Notes: generated by a model from the sequence alone, not told the origin. Positions 50,859 to 61,038 are shown, counted from the stretch's first letter. The stretch is DNA of 64,000 nucleotides from Pseudomonas mosselii (GCF_005796105.1 NZ_VAUO01000003.1:294865-358864), one strand, 5' to 3'. Numbers and translations: made by a program.

Positions 50859-53114
50859 TCAGGCGTTGCTGCGCAGCAGGCGCAGGCCATTGAACACGAC
50901 CAGCAGGCTCACCCCCATGTCGGCGAACACCGCCATCCACAGAGTCGCCGTGCCAGTGAAGGTGATCGCCAGGAACAGCGCCTTCACGCCTAACGCCAGG
51001 ACAATGTTCTGTACCAGAATGGCCGCGCTTTGACGCGACAGCCTGACGAACGCCGGAATCTTGCGCAGGTCGTCGTCCATCAGCGCCACATCGGCCGTTT
51101 CGATGGCGGTGTCGGTGCCGGCGGCAGCCATGGCGAAGCCAATCTCGGCACGGGCCAGGGCCGGCGCATCGTTGATACCGTCACCCACCATGCCTACGCG
51201 GTGGCCTTGGGCGTACAGGTTCTCGATGCTCTGTAACTTGTCGGCCGGCAGCAAGTTGCCTTCGGCAAGGTCGATGCCGACCTGCGCGGCGATGGCTTGG
51301 GCGGTGTGCGGATTGTCGCCGGTCAGCATGATGGTCTTGATGCCCAGCGCGTGCAGCTCGGCGATTGCCTGACGGCTGCTGTCCTTGACCGTGTCGGCCA
51401 CAGCGAACAGCGCCAGCGGGCCGCTGCGGTCGAGCAGCAAGACCACGGTCTTGCCCTGGCGCTCCAGAGCGTCCAACTGCACTTCAAGCGCAGGCGAGCA
51501 CAACCCCAACTCCTCCACCAGACGGTGATTGCCCAGGTGATAGGTTTGACCATCGATGTCGCCGCGCACACCACGGCCGGCCAAGGCCGCGAACCCCTCG
51601 ACGTCACTCAGCGCAATGCCGTGCGCCTTGGCAAACTGCGCGATGGCGCCGGATACCGGATGGTCGGAGCGGGCCGCCAAACTGGCGGCGAGGGCCTGGG
51701 CACGGCCTTCAAAGCGCGGGTCGAGCACCTGGCTGTCGGTTTGCACAGGCTTACCGTGGGTAATGGTGCCGGTCTTGTCCAGGGCTAGGTAGTCCAGCTT
51801 GCGCCCACCTTCCAGGTAGACGCCGCCTTTGATCAGAATGCCTTTGCGCGCCGCAGCAGCCAAACCGCTGACGATGGTCACCGGAGTGGAAATCACCAAG
51901 GCGCATGGGCAGGCCACCACCAGCAGCACCAAGGCGCGGTAGATCCAGTCGAACCAGGCGTCGCCCATCAGCAGCGGTGGAATCAGCGCAACCGCCAACG
52001 CCACGACAAACACCACGGGGGTATAGAGGCGCGAGAACTGGTCGACGAAGCGTTGCGTCGGCGCGCGAGCGCCTTGGGCCTGCTCGACGGCCTTGATGAT
52101 GCGCGCCAGGGTCGATTGGCCGGCAGCGGCGCTCACCCGGTATTCGAGAGCGCCGGCCTGGTTGATCGTGCCAGCGAACAGTTTGTCGCCCGCCGCCTTC
52201 TCGACGGGCAGGCTTTCGCCGGTAATCGGCGCCTGATCGACGCTGGATTGCCCACTGAGCACCTCGCCGTCCAGGCCGATACGCTCCCCCGGACGCACCC
52301 GCACCCGTGCACCGATGGCCACGTCGCGCACGTCTACCTCACGCCACTGGCCATCGGGCTGCTGCACGGTGGCCATGTCCGGCGCCAACTGCATCAAACC
52401 ACTGATGGCGTTGCGCGCCCGGTCCAGCGAGCGGGCCTCGATCAGCTCGGCGATGGTGAACAGCACCATCACCATCGCCGCTTCCGGCCACTGGCCGATG
52501 AGCACGGCGCCGGTCACGGCGATGCTCATCAGCGCGTTGATGTTGAGGTTGCGGTTCTTCAGGGCGATCCAGCCTTTCTTGTAGGTGCCAAGGCCACAGC
52601 CGAGAATGGCCGCCAAGGCCAGCAGCGCTACAATCCACTCCGGCGCAACGCCAGAGAAATGCACGACTTCGGCGGCGATCGCCGCAATACCCGACAAAGC
52701 CAATGGCCAAACCGAATTCTTCACCGCTGGCGGCGCTATGCCTTCGTCGTCGGCGGCCAGTGGCTCGGCCTTCATCCCCAAGCTGTCGATGGCCCGCTCG
52801 ATGGCGGCGGTGCCATCGAGGGTGTGGCGCACGCCAAGCACGCGATTGATCAGGTTGAACTCCAACTGCTCGATGCCAGCGAGCTTGCCGAGCTTGTCCT
52901 GGATCAGCGTCTGTTCGGTGGGGCAATCCATCGCCTCAATGCGAAAACGACTGAGCTGCGCGCTGGCGCTGGCATGTTCGCTCAGTTGCACCAAGGCCGG
53001 CGCAGCCTTGCTGGCGCAGCAGTGGTGGGCGTGGCCTGCGTGTTGGCCTGAATGGCCATGGGCGTGATCATGCGCGTGGTCGTGCGGGGAGTCGTGGCTG
53101 ACGGGCTGGTTCAT
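50859..53114 (-). CDS. cadA: Cd2+/Zn2+/Pb2+-exporting P1B-type ATPase
   Basis: 751-aa heavy-metal efflux pump. A His-rich N-terminal tail (about 12 His within residues 7-30, then HHCC) precedes a ferredoxin-like metal-binding domain with MDCPTEQ. The core has CPC in the transmembrane helix ACPCALVIST, phosphorylation site DKTGTITHG, the P1B-specific HP pair SDHPVSG, and the hinge MVGDGINDAPALARAEIG. Start chosen at ATG 53114 with AAGGA upstream; ATG 53153 would include the operator. Divergent from cadR. The His-rich tail likely buffers or senses metal. Confidence 0.95.
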   Translation of the reverse strand: MNQPVSHDSPHDHAHDHAHGHSGQHAGHAHHCCASKAAPALVQLSEHASASAQLSRFRIEAMDCPTEQTLIQDKLGKLAGIEQLEFNLINRVLGVRHTLDGTAAIERAIDSLGMKAEPLAADDEGIAPPAVKNSVWPLALSGIAAIAAEVVHFSGVAPEWIVALLALAAILGCGLGTYKKGWIALKNRNLNINALMSIAVTGAVLIGQWPEAAMVMVLFTIAELIEARSLDRARNAISGLMQLAPDMATVQQPDGQWREVDVRDVAIGARVRVRPGERIGLDGEVLSGQSSVDQAPITGESLPVEKAAGDKLFAGTINQAGALEYRVSAAAGQSTLARIIKAVEQAQGARAPTQRFVDQFSRLYTPVVFVVALAVALIPPLLMGDAWFDWIYRALVLLVVACPCALVISTPVTIVSGLAAAARKGILIKGGVYLEGGRKLDYLALDKTGTITHGKPVQTDSQVLDPRFEGRAQALAASLAARSDHPVSGAIAQFAKAHGIALSDVEGFAALAGRGVRGDIDGQTYHLGNHRLVEELGLCSPALEVQLDALERQGKTVVLLLDRSGPLALFAVADTVKDSSRQAIAELHALGIKTIMLTGDNPHTAQAIAAQVGIDLAEGNLLPADKLQSIENLYAQGHRVGMVGDGINDAPALARAEIGFAMAAAGTDTAIETADVALMDDDLRKIPAFVRLSRQSAAILVQNIVLALGVKALFLAITFTGTATLWMAVFADMGVSLLVVFNGLRLLRSNA

Positions 53115-53151
53115 GGGTTCGTCCTTAAAGGGAGCCTGTTGCCAAGTGAAC

Positions 53152-53175
53152 ACCCTGTAGCCACTATAGGGTCAA
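53152..53175 (-). promoter_or_regulatory. CadR operator within the cadA promoter
   Basis: ACCCTGTAG (53152-53160) and CTATAGGGT (53164-53172) form a dyad around CCA. On the cadA strand the dyad lies just after a TTGACC -35 box (53175-53170), so it fills an over-long spacer as in MerR-family promoters such as those of zntA and merT. Confidence 0.8.
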
Positions 53176-53196
53176 CCCCTTCGCTGGAGATTTGCC

Positions 53197-53640
53197 ATGA
53201 AGATCGGAGAGCTGGCCAAAGCCACGGACTGCGCAGTGGAAACCATCCGCTACTACGAGCGCGAGCAACTGCTGCCAGAGCCTGCCCGCACCGAGGGTAA
53301 CTACCGGCTCTACACCCAGGCCCATGTGGAGCGGCTGACGTTCATCCGCAACTGCCGCACCCTGGACATGACCCTGGATGAAATCCGCAGCCTGCTGCGC
53401 CTGCGCGACAGCCCGGAAGGTTCGTGCGGCAGCGTGAATGCGCTGATCGACGCGCATATCGAACATGTGCAGGCCAGGATCGACGGACTAGTGGCGTTGC
53501 AGGAGCAACTGGTGGACTTGCGCAGGCAGTGCAGCGCGCAGGGGGCGGAGTGCGTGATTCTGCAACAACTGGAGACCAACGGGGCGGTGTCGATGCCAGA
53601 GGTGGAGCATTCGCATGTGGGGCGTAGCCACGGGCATTGA
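53197..53640 (+). CDS. cadR: CadR, MerR-family cadmium-responsive activator
   Basis: 147 aa. N-terminal MerR helix-turn-helix (KIGELAKATDCAVETIRYYEREQLLP, then GNYRLYTQAHVERL), a dimerisation helix (about 80-120), and the metal site with Cys77-type residue in SPEGSCGSVNALID and Cys112/Cys119 in RRQCSAQGAECVIL. The C-terminal tail carries several His (EVEHSHVGRSHGH), a hallmark of Pseudomonas CadR. It represses, then activates cadA by untwisting its over-spaced promoter when Cd2+ is bound. Confidence 0.95.
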   Translation: MKIGELAKATDCAVETIRYYEREQLLPEPARTEGNYRLYTQAHVERLTFIRNCRTLDMTLDEIRSLLRLRDSPEGSCGSVNALIDAHIEHVQARIDGLVALQEQLVDLRRQCSAQGAECVILQQLETNGAVSMPEVEHSHVGRSHGH

Positions 53641-53655
53641 TGGTGTCTGTACAAA

Positions 53656-53832
53656 TGCCTTCGCGGGCAAGTCGGGACGCCGAACCGCCGCTCCCACAGG
53701 TGTACCGCTGATTCCAAACCCTGCGGTGTGCCTGTGGGAGATCACCCAGCCCTTAGGGCTGCGCTGTCGCGCAGAGAACTGATTTCGCAAGCGCGCCGCG
53801 TACCCTGTGGGAGCGGGCTTGCCCGCGAATGC
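53656..53832. repeat. composite REP element between cadR and thyA
   Basis: A REP half (CTTCGCGGGCAAGTCGGGAC, CCGCTCCCACAG), the module GGAGATCACCCAGCCCTTAG ... ACTGATTTCGCAAGCGCGCC, and another REP half (TGTGGGAGCGGGCTTGCCCG). Same module as in the island-flanking repeats and at the right window end. The 216-nt gap holds nothing else. Confidence 0.82.
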
Positions 53833-53856
53833 GTCAGCTCAGGCGACGAGGATCTG

Positions 53857-54828
53857 TCAGACCGCCATCGGCGCTGTCATCGGCGCATGGTGTTCGTACC
53901 CATCCAGCCAAAAATCGCTCGGCTCGATCTTCTCCAGCCACTCCGGCGCATAGACACCCGTTTCGGCAAATGCCGGCACACGCTCGCTGATCACCAGCTT
54001 CGGCGCCTCCAGTGGCTCGCGCTTGAGCTGCTCGTTGAGCATGTCCAGGTGGTTTTCGTACACATGGGCATCGCCAATGAAGTAGGTGAACCAGCGCGGG
54101 GTGTAGCCGGTAAGGCGGCCGAACAGCGACAGCAACGCGGCGCCCTCGGTGAGGTTGAACGGCGTGCCCAGGCCCAGGTCGTTGGAGCGGATGTAGAGCG
54201 TCAGGGAGATTTCCTTGGTCTCGACATTCGGGTGGAACTGGTACAGCAGGTGGCACGGCGGCAGGGCCATTTCATCGAGCTGGGCGCAGTTCCAGCCATG
54301 GAACAGGATGCGTCGGCTGCCTGGGTCGTGGGCGATGGTGTCCAGGCACTGGCGCACCTGGTCGATGGCCTTGAACAGCACGACGAACGCCTGGCCGTCT
54401 TCTTCATCCTGGGCGATGCGGCGGAAACCGGCCTTTTCGGCCATCTCGATAGCCGCCGGGTTGCTCAGCGGGATGCGCTTGTAGCCCGGCCACTGGCGCC
54501 ACTGCACGCCGTAGATCTCGCCCAGGTCGTCATGCCCCTGGCGGAACGGGTTGGCCAGCCACTGGGCATTTTCGTTGGCGTTCTGGTCCCAGACCTTGCA
54601 GCCCAGTTCGCGGAACTCTGCGGCGTTCTTCACACCTCGCAAGAAACCCACCATCTCGCCAATCGCCGACTTGAACGCCAGCTTGCGCGTGGTAATGGCC
54701 GGGAAGCCCTTTTGCAGGTCGAACCGCAGCATGGCGCCCGGCAGGCTGATGGTGCGGATACCGGTGCGGTTTTCCTGCAGCGTACCGTTTTCGATCACGT
54801 CACGGACCAGGTCCAGATACTGTTTCAT
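53857..54828 (-). CDS. thyA: thymidylate synthase
   Basis: 323 aa. Converts dUMP and methylene-THF to dTMP and dihydrofolate. Motifs: folate/dUMP-binding [18 protein letters not shown], catalytic Cys in [11 protein letters not shown], and [12 protein letters not shown]. It is about 60 residues longer than the 264-aa E. coli enzyme. The extra length lies mainly in an insertion around [21 protein letters not shown] after the [10 protein letters not shown] segment, as in other long-type ThyA proteins. Upstream neighbour lgt is on the same strand, with a 50-nt gap. Confidence 0.97.
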   Translation of the reverse strand: MKQYLDLVRDVIENGTLQENRTGIRTISLPGAMLRFDLQKGFPAITTRKLAFKSAIGEMVGFLRGVKNAAEFRELGCKVWDQNANENAQWLANPFRQGHDDLGEIYGVQWRQWPGYKRIPLSNPAAIEMAEKAGFRRIAQDEEDGQAFVVLFKAIDQVRQCLDTIAHDPGSRRILFHGWNCAQLDEMALPPCHLLYQFHPNVETKEISLTLYIRSNDLGLGTPFNLTEGAALLSLFGRLTGYTPRWFTYFIGDAHVYENHLDMLNEQLKREPLEAPKLVISERVPAFAETGVYAPEWLEKIEPSDFWLDGYEHHAPMTAPMAV

Positions 54829-54878
54829 GGCTTACCTGTAGCGAACACGGCAGGGGGATCGCCCCTGCCGTGGAGGTT

Positions 54879-55688
54879 TCAGTGGGCGGGTGTCGCCGTT
54901 GGCTTGCGATTATAAGCCCACCAGATCAGGCCGAGACCAGCGAGGATCATCGGTACGCAGAGAATCTGACCCATGGTCAGCCAACCCCAGGCGATGTAAC
55001 CCAGCTGAGCGTCCGGTACGCGGACGAACTCGACGATGAAGCGGAAGATGCCGTAGAACAGCGCGAACATGCCAGACACCGCCATGGTTGGCCGAGGCTT
55101 GCGCGAGAACGCCCAGAGAATCACGAACAGCGCCACGCCTTCGAGGGCGAACTGATACAGCTGCGACGGGTGACGCGGCAATTGGGCCGGGTCGCTGAAC
55201 GGCGGGAAGATCATCGCCCACGGCACGTCGGTGGGCTTGCCCCACAGCTCGGCGTTGATGAAGTTGCCGATGCGCCCCGCGCCCAGGCCAATCGGCACCA
55301 GCGGGGCAACGAAGTCCATCAGTTCGAAGAACGACTTGTTGTTGCGCTTGCCGAACCACAGCGCCGCCAGCATCACGCCGATGAAGCCGCCGTGGAATGA
55401 CATGCCGCCCTTCCACACCTCGAAGATCAAGGTCGGGTTGGCCAGGTACTGGTGCAGGTCGTAGAACAGCACGTAGCCCAAGCGGCCACCGACGATCACC
55501 CCCATCGATAGCCAGAACACCAGGTCGGAGAGTTTTTCGCGGCTCCAGGTGGGGTCGAAGCGGTTCAGTCGACGCGAGGCCAGCAGCCAGGCGCCGCCAA
55601 TGCCGATCAGGTACATCAGGCCGTACCAGTGGATTTTCAGCGGCCCGAGGGCCACGGCCACGGGGTCGATCTGCGGATAAGGCAGCAT
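54879..55688 (-). CDS. lgt: prolipoprotein diacylglyceryl transferase
   Basis: 269-aa inner-membrane enzyme with about seven TM helices. It transfers diacylglyceryl from phosphatidylglycerol to the lipobox Cys of prolipoproteins, and so processes TagQ, TssJ and (if correct) TagR in this window. Lgt signature [13 protein letters not shown], with the HGG motif in MSFHGGFIG, is intact. lgt-thyA adjacency is conserved in gammaproteobacteria. Confidence 0.97.
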   Translation of the reverse strand: MLPYPQIDPVAVALGPLKIHWYGLMYLIGIGGAWLLASRRLNRFDPTWSREKLSDLVFWLSMGVIVGGRLGYVLFYDLHQYLANPTLIFEVWKGGMSFHGGFIGVMLAALWFGKRNNKSFFELMDFVAPLVPIGLGAGRIGNFINAELWGKPTDVPWAMIFPPFSDPAQLPRHPSQLYQFALEGVALFVILWAFSRKPRPTMAVSGMFALFYGIFRFIVEFVRVPDAQLGYIAWGWLTMGQILCVPMILAGLGLIWWAYNRKPTATPAH

Positions 55689-55704
55689 GCTCAGTCCTCT
55701 TTGT

Positions 55705-56487
55705 TCAAATCAGGAAGCTCAAGCCGACACAGAACAGCAGTGCGGCGAACAGGCGCTTGAGTACGCGCGGCGACAGCGTGTGCGCCAGGCGCGCGCCGAA
55801 GCGGGCGAAAAACATGCTGGTCACGGCGATGCCGACCAGCGCGGGCAGGTAGACATAGCCCAGGCTGTGGGCCGGCAGGTGCTCCTCGTGCCAACCCAGC
55901 CACATGAAGCTCAACGCGCTGGCCACGGCGATCGGCAGGCCACAGGCCGACGAGGTGGCCACCGCCTGCTGCATGGGCAGGCTGCGCCAGGTCAGGAACG
56001 GCACGGTCAGCGAACCGCCGCCGATACCGAAGATCGCCGAAGCCCAGCCGATCACGCCACCGGCAGCGGTGAGCGCCGGCTTGCCGGGAATGCCTCGGCT
56101 GGCCTTGGGTTTGATTTCCAGCGCCATCTGCACCGCGATTACCAAGGCGAACACACCAATGATCTTTTGCAACATCGGGCCCTGGATCAGCGACGCGGTC
56201 TTGGCCCCGACCAGTGCACCGAGCAGGATGCCCAGGGTCATCCAGGCGAAGATCGGCCACTGCACCGCGCCTTTGCGCTGGTGTTCGAGCACGGCGTTGA
56301 TCGAGGTGAAGACGATGGTCGCCAGCGATGTACCGACCGCCAGGTGGGTGAGCACGGAAGGATCGAAGCCCTGCAAGGTGAAGCTGAATACCAGCACAGG
56401 CACGATGATGATTCCACCGCCCACGCCGAACAGCCCGGCCAGCACGCCGGCACAGGCTCCCAACAGCAGGTAGAGTACGAATTCCAT
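55705..56487 (-). CDS. TauE/SafE-family sulfite/organosulfonate exporter-like membrane protein
   Basis: 260 aa, eight predicted TM helices in two inverted-repeat halves, each carrying the family glycine motif: [15 protein letters not shown] near the N-terminus and [15 protein letters not shown] in the second half. Members export sulfite, sulfoacetate or related anions; the substrate here is unknown. 16 nt upstream of lgt, so probably co-transcribed with lgt-thyA. The overlapping 272-codon frame is a shadow. Confidence 0.9.
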   Translation of the reverse strand: MEFVLYLLLGACAGVLAGLFGVGGGIIIVPVLVFSFTLQGFDPSVLTHLAVGTSLATIVFTSINAVLEHQRKGAVQWPIFAWMTLGILLGALVGAKTASLIQGPMLQKIIGVFALVIAVQMALEIKPKASRGIPGKPALTAAGGVIGWASAIFGIGGGSLTVPFLTWRSLPMQQAVATSSACGLPIAVASALSFMWLGWHEEHLPAHSLGYVYLPALVGIAVTSMFFARFGARLAHTLSPRVLKRLFAALLFCVGLSFLI

Positions 56488-56606
56488 TCGTGGCCCCAGT
56501 CAAAAACAATCCGGCATGGTAACGGAAGCCAAGGCCGCGGCTCTAGTGAACTCTGTGTCAGGAGCGGGTTTGCCGGTAAAGTGGCCGAAAACACAGGGGA
56601 TAACCT

Positions 56607-57353
56607 ATGTGCCTGATCGTATTCGCGTGGCAGCCGGGGAGCGCCCGGCCGCTGGTGGTCGCGGCCAACCGGGACGAGTTCTACGCCCGGCCAACGCAAG
56701 CCCTGGCGGCGTGGGAGGATGCACCGGGGGTGCATGCGGGACGCGACCTGGAGGCTGGCGGCAGTTGGTTGGGGATCGGGCCGCAGGGGCGCTTCGCAGC
56801 ACTGACCAATATCCGCGCCCCAGGCCAGCCCCAGGGGCCGCGCTCGCGGGGCGAGTTGGTCGCGGCCTATTTGCAGGGCGAGCTGGGCGTCGAGGCCTAT
56901 CTGGACCAAGTTGCCAGTCGCAGCGCGCAATATTCGGGTTTCAACCTGCTGGTGGGTGATTCGCAGCAACTGGGCTACCTGCATGCGCGGGAAGCCTCCC
57001 CGCGCCTGCTGGCGGCGGGCGTGTACGGGCTGTCCAACGCTGGGCTGGATACGCCGTGGCCGAAGCTGCTCAAGGCGCGCAGTGGGCTGCAAAGCCTGCT
57101 CGACTCGGCTGATCCCCAGCAGTTGCTTGCGCTGCTGGCCGATGCCACTCAAGCGCCCGACAGTGCGCTGCCAGACACCGGCGTAGGGCTGGCCACCGAG
57201 AAATTGCTGTCGAGTGTGTTCATTGCCAGCCAGAACTACGGGACCCGGGCGAGTACGGTGCTGATTGTGGATAACTCAGGACGGCGACGAATGGTGGAGC
57301 GCAGCTTCGGGCCGTTCGGTGGGCATCTGGGGGAAGTGGATATCACGATTTGA
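56607..57353 (+). CDS. NRDE (TANGO2-like) family protein
   Basis: 248 aa. Begins MCLIVFAW with NRDE at residues 21-24 (AANRDEFYARP), the defining motif of the family, then GGSWLGIGPQGRFAALTNIR, which resembles Ntn-hydrolase folds with the Cys2 nucleophile. Later GTRASTVLIVD is also typical. Eukaryotic TANGO2 has been linked to Golgi organisation and heme or lipid handling; the bacterial role is unclear. Monocistronic. Confidence 0.92.
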   Translation: MCLIVFAWQPGSARPLVVAANRDEFYARPTQALAAWEDAPGVHAGRDLEAGGSWLGIGPQGRFAALTNIRAPGQPQGPRSRGELVAAYLQGELGVEAYLDQVASRSAQYSGFNLLVGDSQQLGYLHAREASPRLLAAGVYGLSNAGLDTPWPKLLKARSGLQSLLDSADPQQLLALLADATQAPDSALPDTGVGLATEKLLSSVFIASQNYGTRASTVLIVDNSGRRRMVERSFGPFGGHLGEVDITI

Positions 57354-57360
57354 AGCCATA

Positions 57361-57461
57361 GGGGCGCTTGGCGCACCTTTCGCAGCAAACGGCCGCTCAG
57401 GGAGACGCAGGCCCGTGTAGGAGCGGCCTTGTGCCGCGAAAGGCCCGCAAAGCGGGCCCAT
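57361..57461. repeat. inverted REP pair between the NRDE gene and ptsP
   Basis: GGGGCGCTTGGCGCACCTTT and CGGCCGCTC on the left, GTGTAGGAGCGGCCTTGTGC and CGCGAAAGG on the right. It lies between two convergent genes, where it may also end transcription. Confidence 0.8.
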
Positions 57462-57465
57462 GATC

Positions 57466-59739
57466 TCAGAGCGTCTTGTTCGGCCCGATCATCCGCGCCA
57501 GCCCAAGGTTCTTCAGCGCCAGTTGCAACGCACTGTGGGTCAGCTGCGGGTTGTCATGGCTCAGCGCGTCTTCCAGCAGTTCCTTGGCCTTGCTAAGGTT
57601 CACCTGACGCAGCATCCACTTCACCTTCGGCAGGTTGGTGGCGTTCATCGACAGGCTGTCGAAGCCCATGGCCATCAGCAGGATCGCCGCCGCAGGATCA
57701 CCGGCCATCTCGCCGCAGATACTCACCGGCTTGCCCTCACCATGGGCATCGCGCACCACGGTGTTGAGCGCTTGCAGCACGGCGGGGTGCAGGTAGTCGT
57801 AAAGGTCGGCGACCCGCGGGTTGTTGCGGTCCACCGCCAGCAGGTACTGGGTGAGGTCGTTGGAGCCGACCGACAGGAAGTCCACCTGCCGCGCCAGCTC
57901 CTTGGTCTGGTACACCGCTGCCGGGATTTCCACCATCACGCCTACCGGCGGCATCGGCACGTCGGTGCCTTCGTCACGCACTTCGCCCCAGGCCCGGTGG
58001 ATCAGGTGCAGGGCCTCTTCCAGCTCGTGGATACCAGAGATCATCGGCAGCAGGATGCGCAGGTTGTTAAGACCCTCGCTGGCCTTGAGCATGGCGCGGG
58101 TCTGCACCAGGAAGATTTCCGGGTGATCGAGGGTGACGCGAATACCACGCCAGCCGAGGAACGGGTTTTCTTCCTTGATCGGGAAATACGACAGGGCCTT
58201 GTCGCCGCCGATGTCGAGGGTCCGCATGGTCACCGGCAACGGGTGGAAGGCTTGCAACTGCTCGCGATAGATCGCTAGCTGTTCCTTCTCGCTAGGGAAA
58301 CGCTGATTGATCATGAACGGCACTTCGGTGCGGTACAGACCAACCCCTTCGGCGCCACGCTGCTGGGCGCGAGCCACGTCGGCCAGCAGGCCAGTGTTGA
58401 CCCACAGCGGCATGCGGTGGCCGTCGGGAGTGACGCACGGCAGCTCGCGCAGCGCGTCGAGGCCACGCGCCAACTGGCGCTCCTCCTCGACAACGTCGCT
58501 GTACTGTTTGCGCAGCACCTCGCCGGGGTTGGTGAATACCTCGCCCTTGTAGCCGTCGACGATCAGCTCGATGCCGTCGACCTTCGAATACGGCAGGTCG
58601 ACCAGGCCCATGACCGTGGGAATACCCATCGCCCGGGCCAGAATCGCCACATGGGAGTTGCCCGAACCGAGTACCGATACCAAGCCGACCAGCTTGCCCT
58701 CGGGCACCTCGCCGAGCATGGCAGGGGTCAGCTCTTCGCTGACCAGGATGGTGTTGTCCTGGTACACCAGCGACTGCGAGCGGGCCTCCTGAAGGTAAGC
58801 CAACAGGCGCCGGCCGAGGTCCTTGACGTCCGACGCGCGCTCGCGCAGGTAGTCGTCGTCCATCAGCTCGAAGCGGTTGACGTGCTCGCCGACCACTTGG
58901 CGCAGAGCGCCTTGGGCCCATTGGCCAGTCTTGATGACCTCGACCACCTCGCCGCCCAGGGCGGCGTCTTCGAGCATCATCAGATACACGTCGAACAACG
59001 CGCGCTCTTCGGGGCGCAGCTGGGTAGCCAGCTTCGCCGAAAGCTTGCGCATGTCTTCGCGCACGCCTTCAAGGGCGTTGTTGAATAGCTTGAGTTCGTT
59101 GTCGATGTCTTCGACAGTCTTGTCCGGCACCACTTCAAGATCGGCCGGCGGCAGCATCACCACTGCACGGCCCACCGCTGCACCGGGCGAGCCGGGTACG
59201 CCGACAAAACGCGCTTCCTGGATGCCCTTGCCCTGACGGCCCAGACCACGGATCGAACCGGTGGCCTCGGCGTGGGCGATAACACCGGCGAGCTGAGCGC
59301 TCATGGTCACCAGGAAGGCTTCTTCGCCCTCGTCGAACTGACGCCGCTCTTTCTGCTGGATCACCAGGACCCCGACCACACGGCGGTGGTGAATGATCGG
59401 CGCGCCGAGGAAGGAGGCGAAGCGCTCTTCGCCGGTCTCGGCGAAATAGCGGTAACGGGGGTGGTCGGCGGCGTTCTCGAGGTTCAGCGGCTCCTCGCGG
59501 GTGCCGACCAGGCCGACCAGGCCTTCGTTGGGGGCCATGCTGACTTTGCCGATGGAGCGCTTGTTCAGGCCCTCGGTGGCCATCAGCACGAAACGGTTGG
59601 TTTCGGGGTCGAGCAAGTAGACCGAGCAGACTTGGCTGCCCATGGCCTCCTTGACGCGCAAGACAATGATACCCAACGCCGTCTTGAGATCTTTGGCGGA
59701 GTTCACTTCCTGGACGATCTTGCGCAGCGTATTGAGCAT
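57466..59739 (-). CDS. ptsP: PtsP, phosphoenolpyruvate phosphotransferase of the nitrogen PTS (EI-Ntr)
   Basis: 757 aa. The N-terminal GAF domain (1-165, with QVCSVYLLDPETNRFVLMATEGL) precedes the enzyme I domains. Active-site His is in LGSGNSHVAILARAMGIPTVMG, the PEP-binding barrel has ALDIGGDK-type RTLDIGGDKALSYF and GWRGIRVTLDHPEIF, and the catalytic Cys is in PVSICGEMAGDP. Phosphorylates NPr and so EIIA-Ntr, linking nitrogen, potassium and polyhydroxyalkanoate control in P. putida. Follows rppH on the same strand, an order conserved in gammaproteobacteria. Confidence 0.97.
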   Translation of the reverse strand: MLNTLRKIVQEVNSAKDLKTALGIIVLRVKEAMGSQVCSVYLLDPETNRFVLMATEGLNKRSIGKVSMAPNEGLVGLVGTREEPLNLENAADHPRYRYFAETGEERFASFLGAPIIHHRRVVGVLVIQQKERRQFDEGEEAFLVTMSAQLAGVIAHAEATGSIRGLGRQGKGIQEARFVGVPGSPGAAVGRAVVMLPPADLEVVPDKTVEDIDNELKLFNNALEGVREDMRKLSAKLATQLRPEERALFDVYLMMLEDAALGGEVVEVIKTGQWAQGALRQVVGEHVNRFELMDDDYLRERASDVKDLGRRLLAYLQEARSQSLVYQDNTILVSEELTPAMLGEVPEGKLVGLVSVLGSGNSHVAILARAMGIPTVMGLVDLPYSKVDGIELIVDGYKGEVFTNPGEVLRKQYSDVVEEERQLARGLDALRELPCVTPDGHRMPLWVNTGLLADVARAQQRGAEGVGLYRTEVPFMINQRFPSEKEQLAIYREQLQAFHPLPVTMRTLDIGGDKALSYFPIKEENPFLGWRGIRVTLDHPEIFLVQTRAMLKASEGLNNLRILLPMISGIHELEEALHLIHRAWGEVRDEGTDVPMPPVGVMVEIPAAVYQTKELARQVDFLSVGSNDLTQYLLAVDRNNPRVADLYDYLHPAVLQALNTVVRDAHGEGKPVSICGEMAGDPAAAILLMAMGFDSLSMNATNLPKVKWMLRQVNLSKAKELLEDALSHDNPQLTHSALQLALKNLGLARMIGPNKTL

Positions 59740-59761
59740 GGCTCGGGGTCGGACTCCGTCG

Positions 59762-60241
59762 TCAGTCGCGCGTCAGCAGGCGCGGGGCTAGCTCTTTCAG
59801 GGCGCGTCGGTAGACCTCGCGCTTGAATGTCACCACCTGGCCCAGCGGATACCAGTAGCTGACCCAGCGCCAGCCGTCGAATTCCGGTTTGCCGGTGAGG
59901 TCCATGCGCACCCGTTGCTCGTTGCTCACGAGGCGCAGCAAGAACCACTTTTGTTTCTGGCCAATGCACAGCGGCTGGCTGTGGGTGCGCACCAGGCGCT
60001 GGGGTAAACGATAACGCAACCAGCCACGGGTGCAGGCAAGTATTTCCACATCCTGGCGTTCCAGGCCAACTTCTTCGTTCAGCTCGCGGTACAGGGCGTC
60101 TTCTGGTGTTTCGTCAGGGTTGATGCCCCCCTGGGGAAACTGCCAGGCATCCTGGTTGATCCGCCGAGCCCATAGCACCTGCCCGGCATCATTCGTGAGA
60201 ATGATCCCGACATTGGGGCGAAAACCATCGGGGTCGATCAC
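59762..60241 (-). CDS. rppH: RNA pyrophosphohydrolase
   Basis: 159-aa Nudix hydrolase that removes pyrophosphate from 5'-triphosphorylated mRNA to trigger RNase E decay. Starts [14 protein letters not shown] after a GTG at 60241 with GAGGT upstream, the canonical RppH N-terminus. Nudix box [23 protein letters not shown] (positions fit GX5EX7REUXEEXGU). Frame open upstream to 60334 is not coding. 22 nt before ptsP, same strand. Confidence 0.95.
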   Translation of the reverse strand: MIDPDGFRPNVGIILTNDAGQVLWARRINQDAWQFPQGGINPDETPEDALYRELNEEVGLERQDVEILACTRGWLRYRLPQRLVRTHSQPLCIGQKQKWFLLRLVSNEQRVRMDLTGKPEFDGWRWVSYWYPLGQVVTFKREVYRRALKELAPRLLTRD

Positions 60242-60381
60242 GGCAGCAACCTCGCAAACGCATGTCGCCGCATTGTTCCACAAAGCCTGCGAGCGCAGCA
60301 ACGCGCCCGCCACGCTTATGTGCAGAGCGATCAAAACTCCGTATTCTGCGGGGCTTCACGAGGCTTCTGCGAGCGACCCAC

Positions 60382-61038
60382 ATGCGCCTGGCTTTATTCG
60401 ACCTGGACAATACCCTCCTCGGCGGCGACAGCGACCACGCCTGGGGTGACTACCTGTGCGAGCGGGGCATCCTCGACCCGGTCGCGTACAAGGCACGCAA
60501 CGATGCCTTCTACCAGGATTACCTAGCCGGCACCCTGGACCTGCAGGCCTACCTGGCCTTCTCCATGGAGATCCTTGCCGCCACCGAGCCTGCCCAGCTC
60601 GACCAGTGGCACCGCGCGTTCATGCACGACTGCATCGAACCGATCATCCTGCCCAAGGCCCTGGCCTTGCTGCAGCAGCATCGCGAGGCGGGCGACCAAC
60701 TGGTGATCATCACCGCCACCAACCGCTTCGTCACCGCCCCCATCGCCCGCCGCCTCGGCGTGCGCGTGCTGCTGGCGACCGAATGCGAGAGGCAGGATGG
60801 CCGCTACACCGGGCGCAGTACCGATATACCGTGTTTTCGTGAAGGCAAGGTGACGCGGCTGAACCGCTGGATGCTGGAAAACGGCTTCGACCTGGAAGAC
60901 AGCTACTTCTACAGCGATTCGATGAATGACTTGCCGCTGCTGGAGAAAGTGACCCATGCGGTGGCGGTGGACCCAGACCCGAAGCTGCGCACCGAAGCCC
61001 AGGCGCGCGGCTGGCCGGTGATTTCGTTGCGCGATTGA
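60382..61038 (+). CDS. HAD-superfamily phosphatase, subfamily IB (SerB-like)
   Basis: 218-aa cytoplasmic hydrolase. Motif [13 protein letters not shown] with Asp7 and Asp9, motif II in [14 protein letters not shown], motif III Lys in [11 protein letters not shown], and motif [18 protein letters not shown]. Members dephosphorylate serine phosphate, histidinol phosphate or similar small molecules; the substrate is not determinable here. Divergent from rppH. Starts at ATG 60382; the frame open upstream overlaps the divergent promoter. Confidence 0.92.
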   Translation: MRLALFDLDNTLLGGDSDHAWGDYLCERGILDPVAYKARNDAFYQDYLAGTLDLQAYLAFSMEILAATEPAQLDQWHRAFMHDCIEPIILPKALALLQQHREAGDQLVIITATNRFVTAPIARRLGVRVLLATECERQDGRYTGRSTDIPCFREGKVTRLNRWMLENGFDLEDSYFYSDSMNDLPLLEKVTHAVAVDPDPKLRTEAQARGWPVISLRD

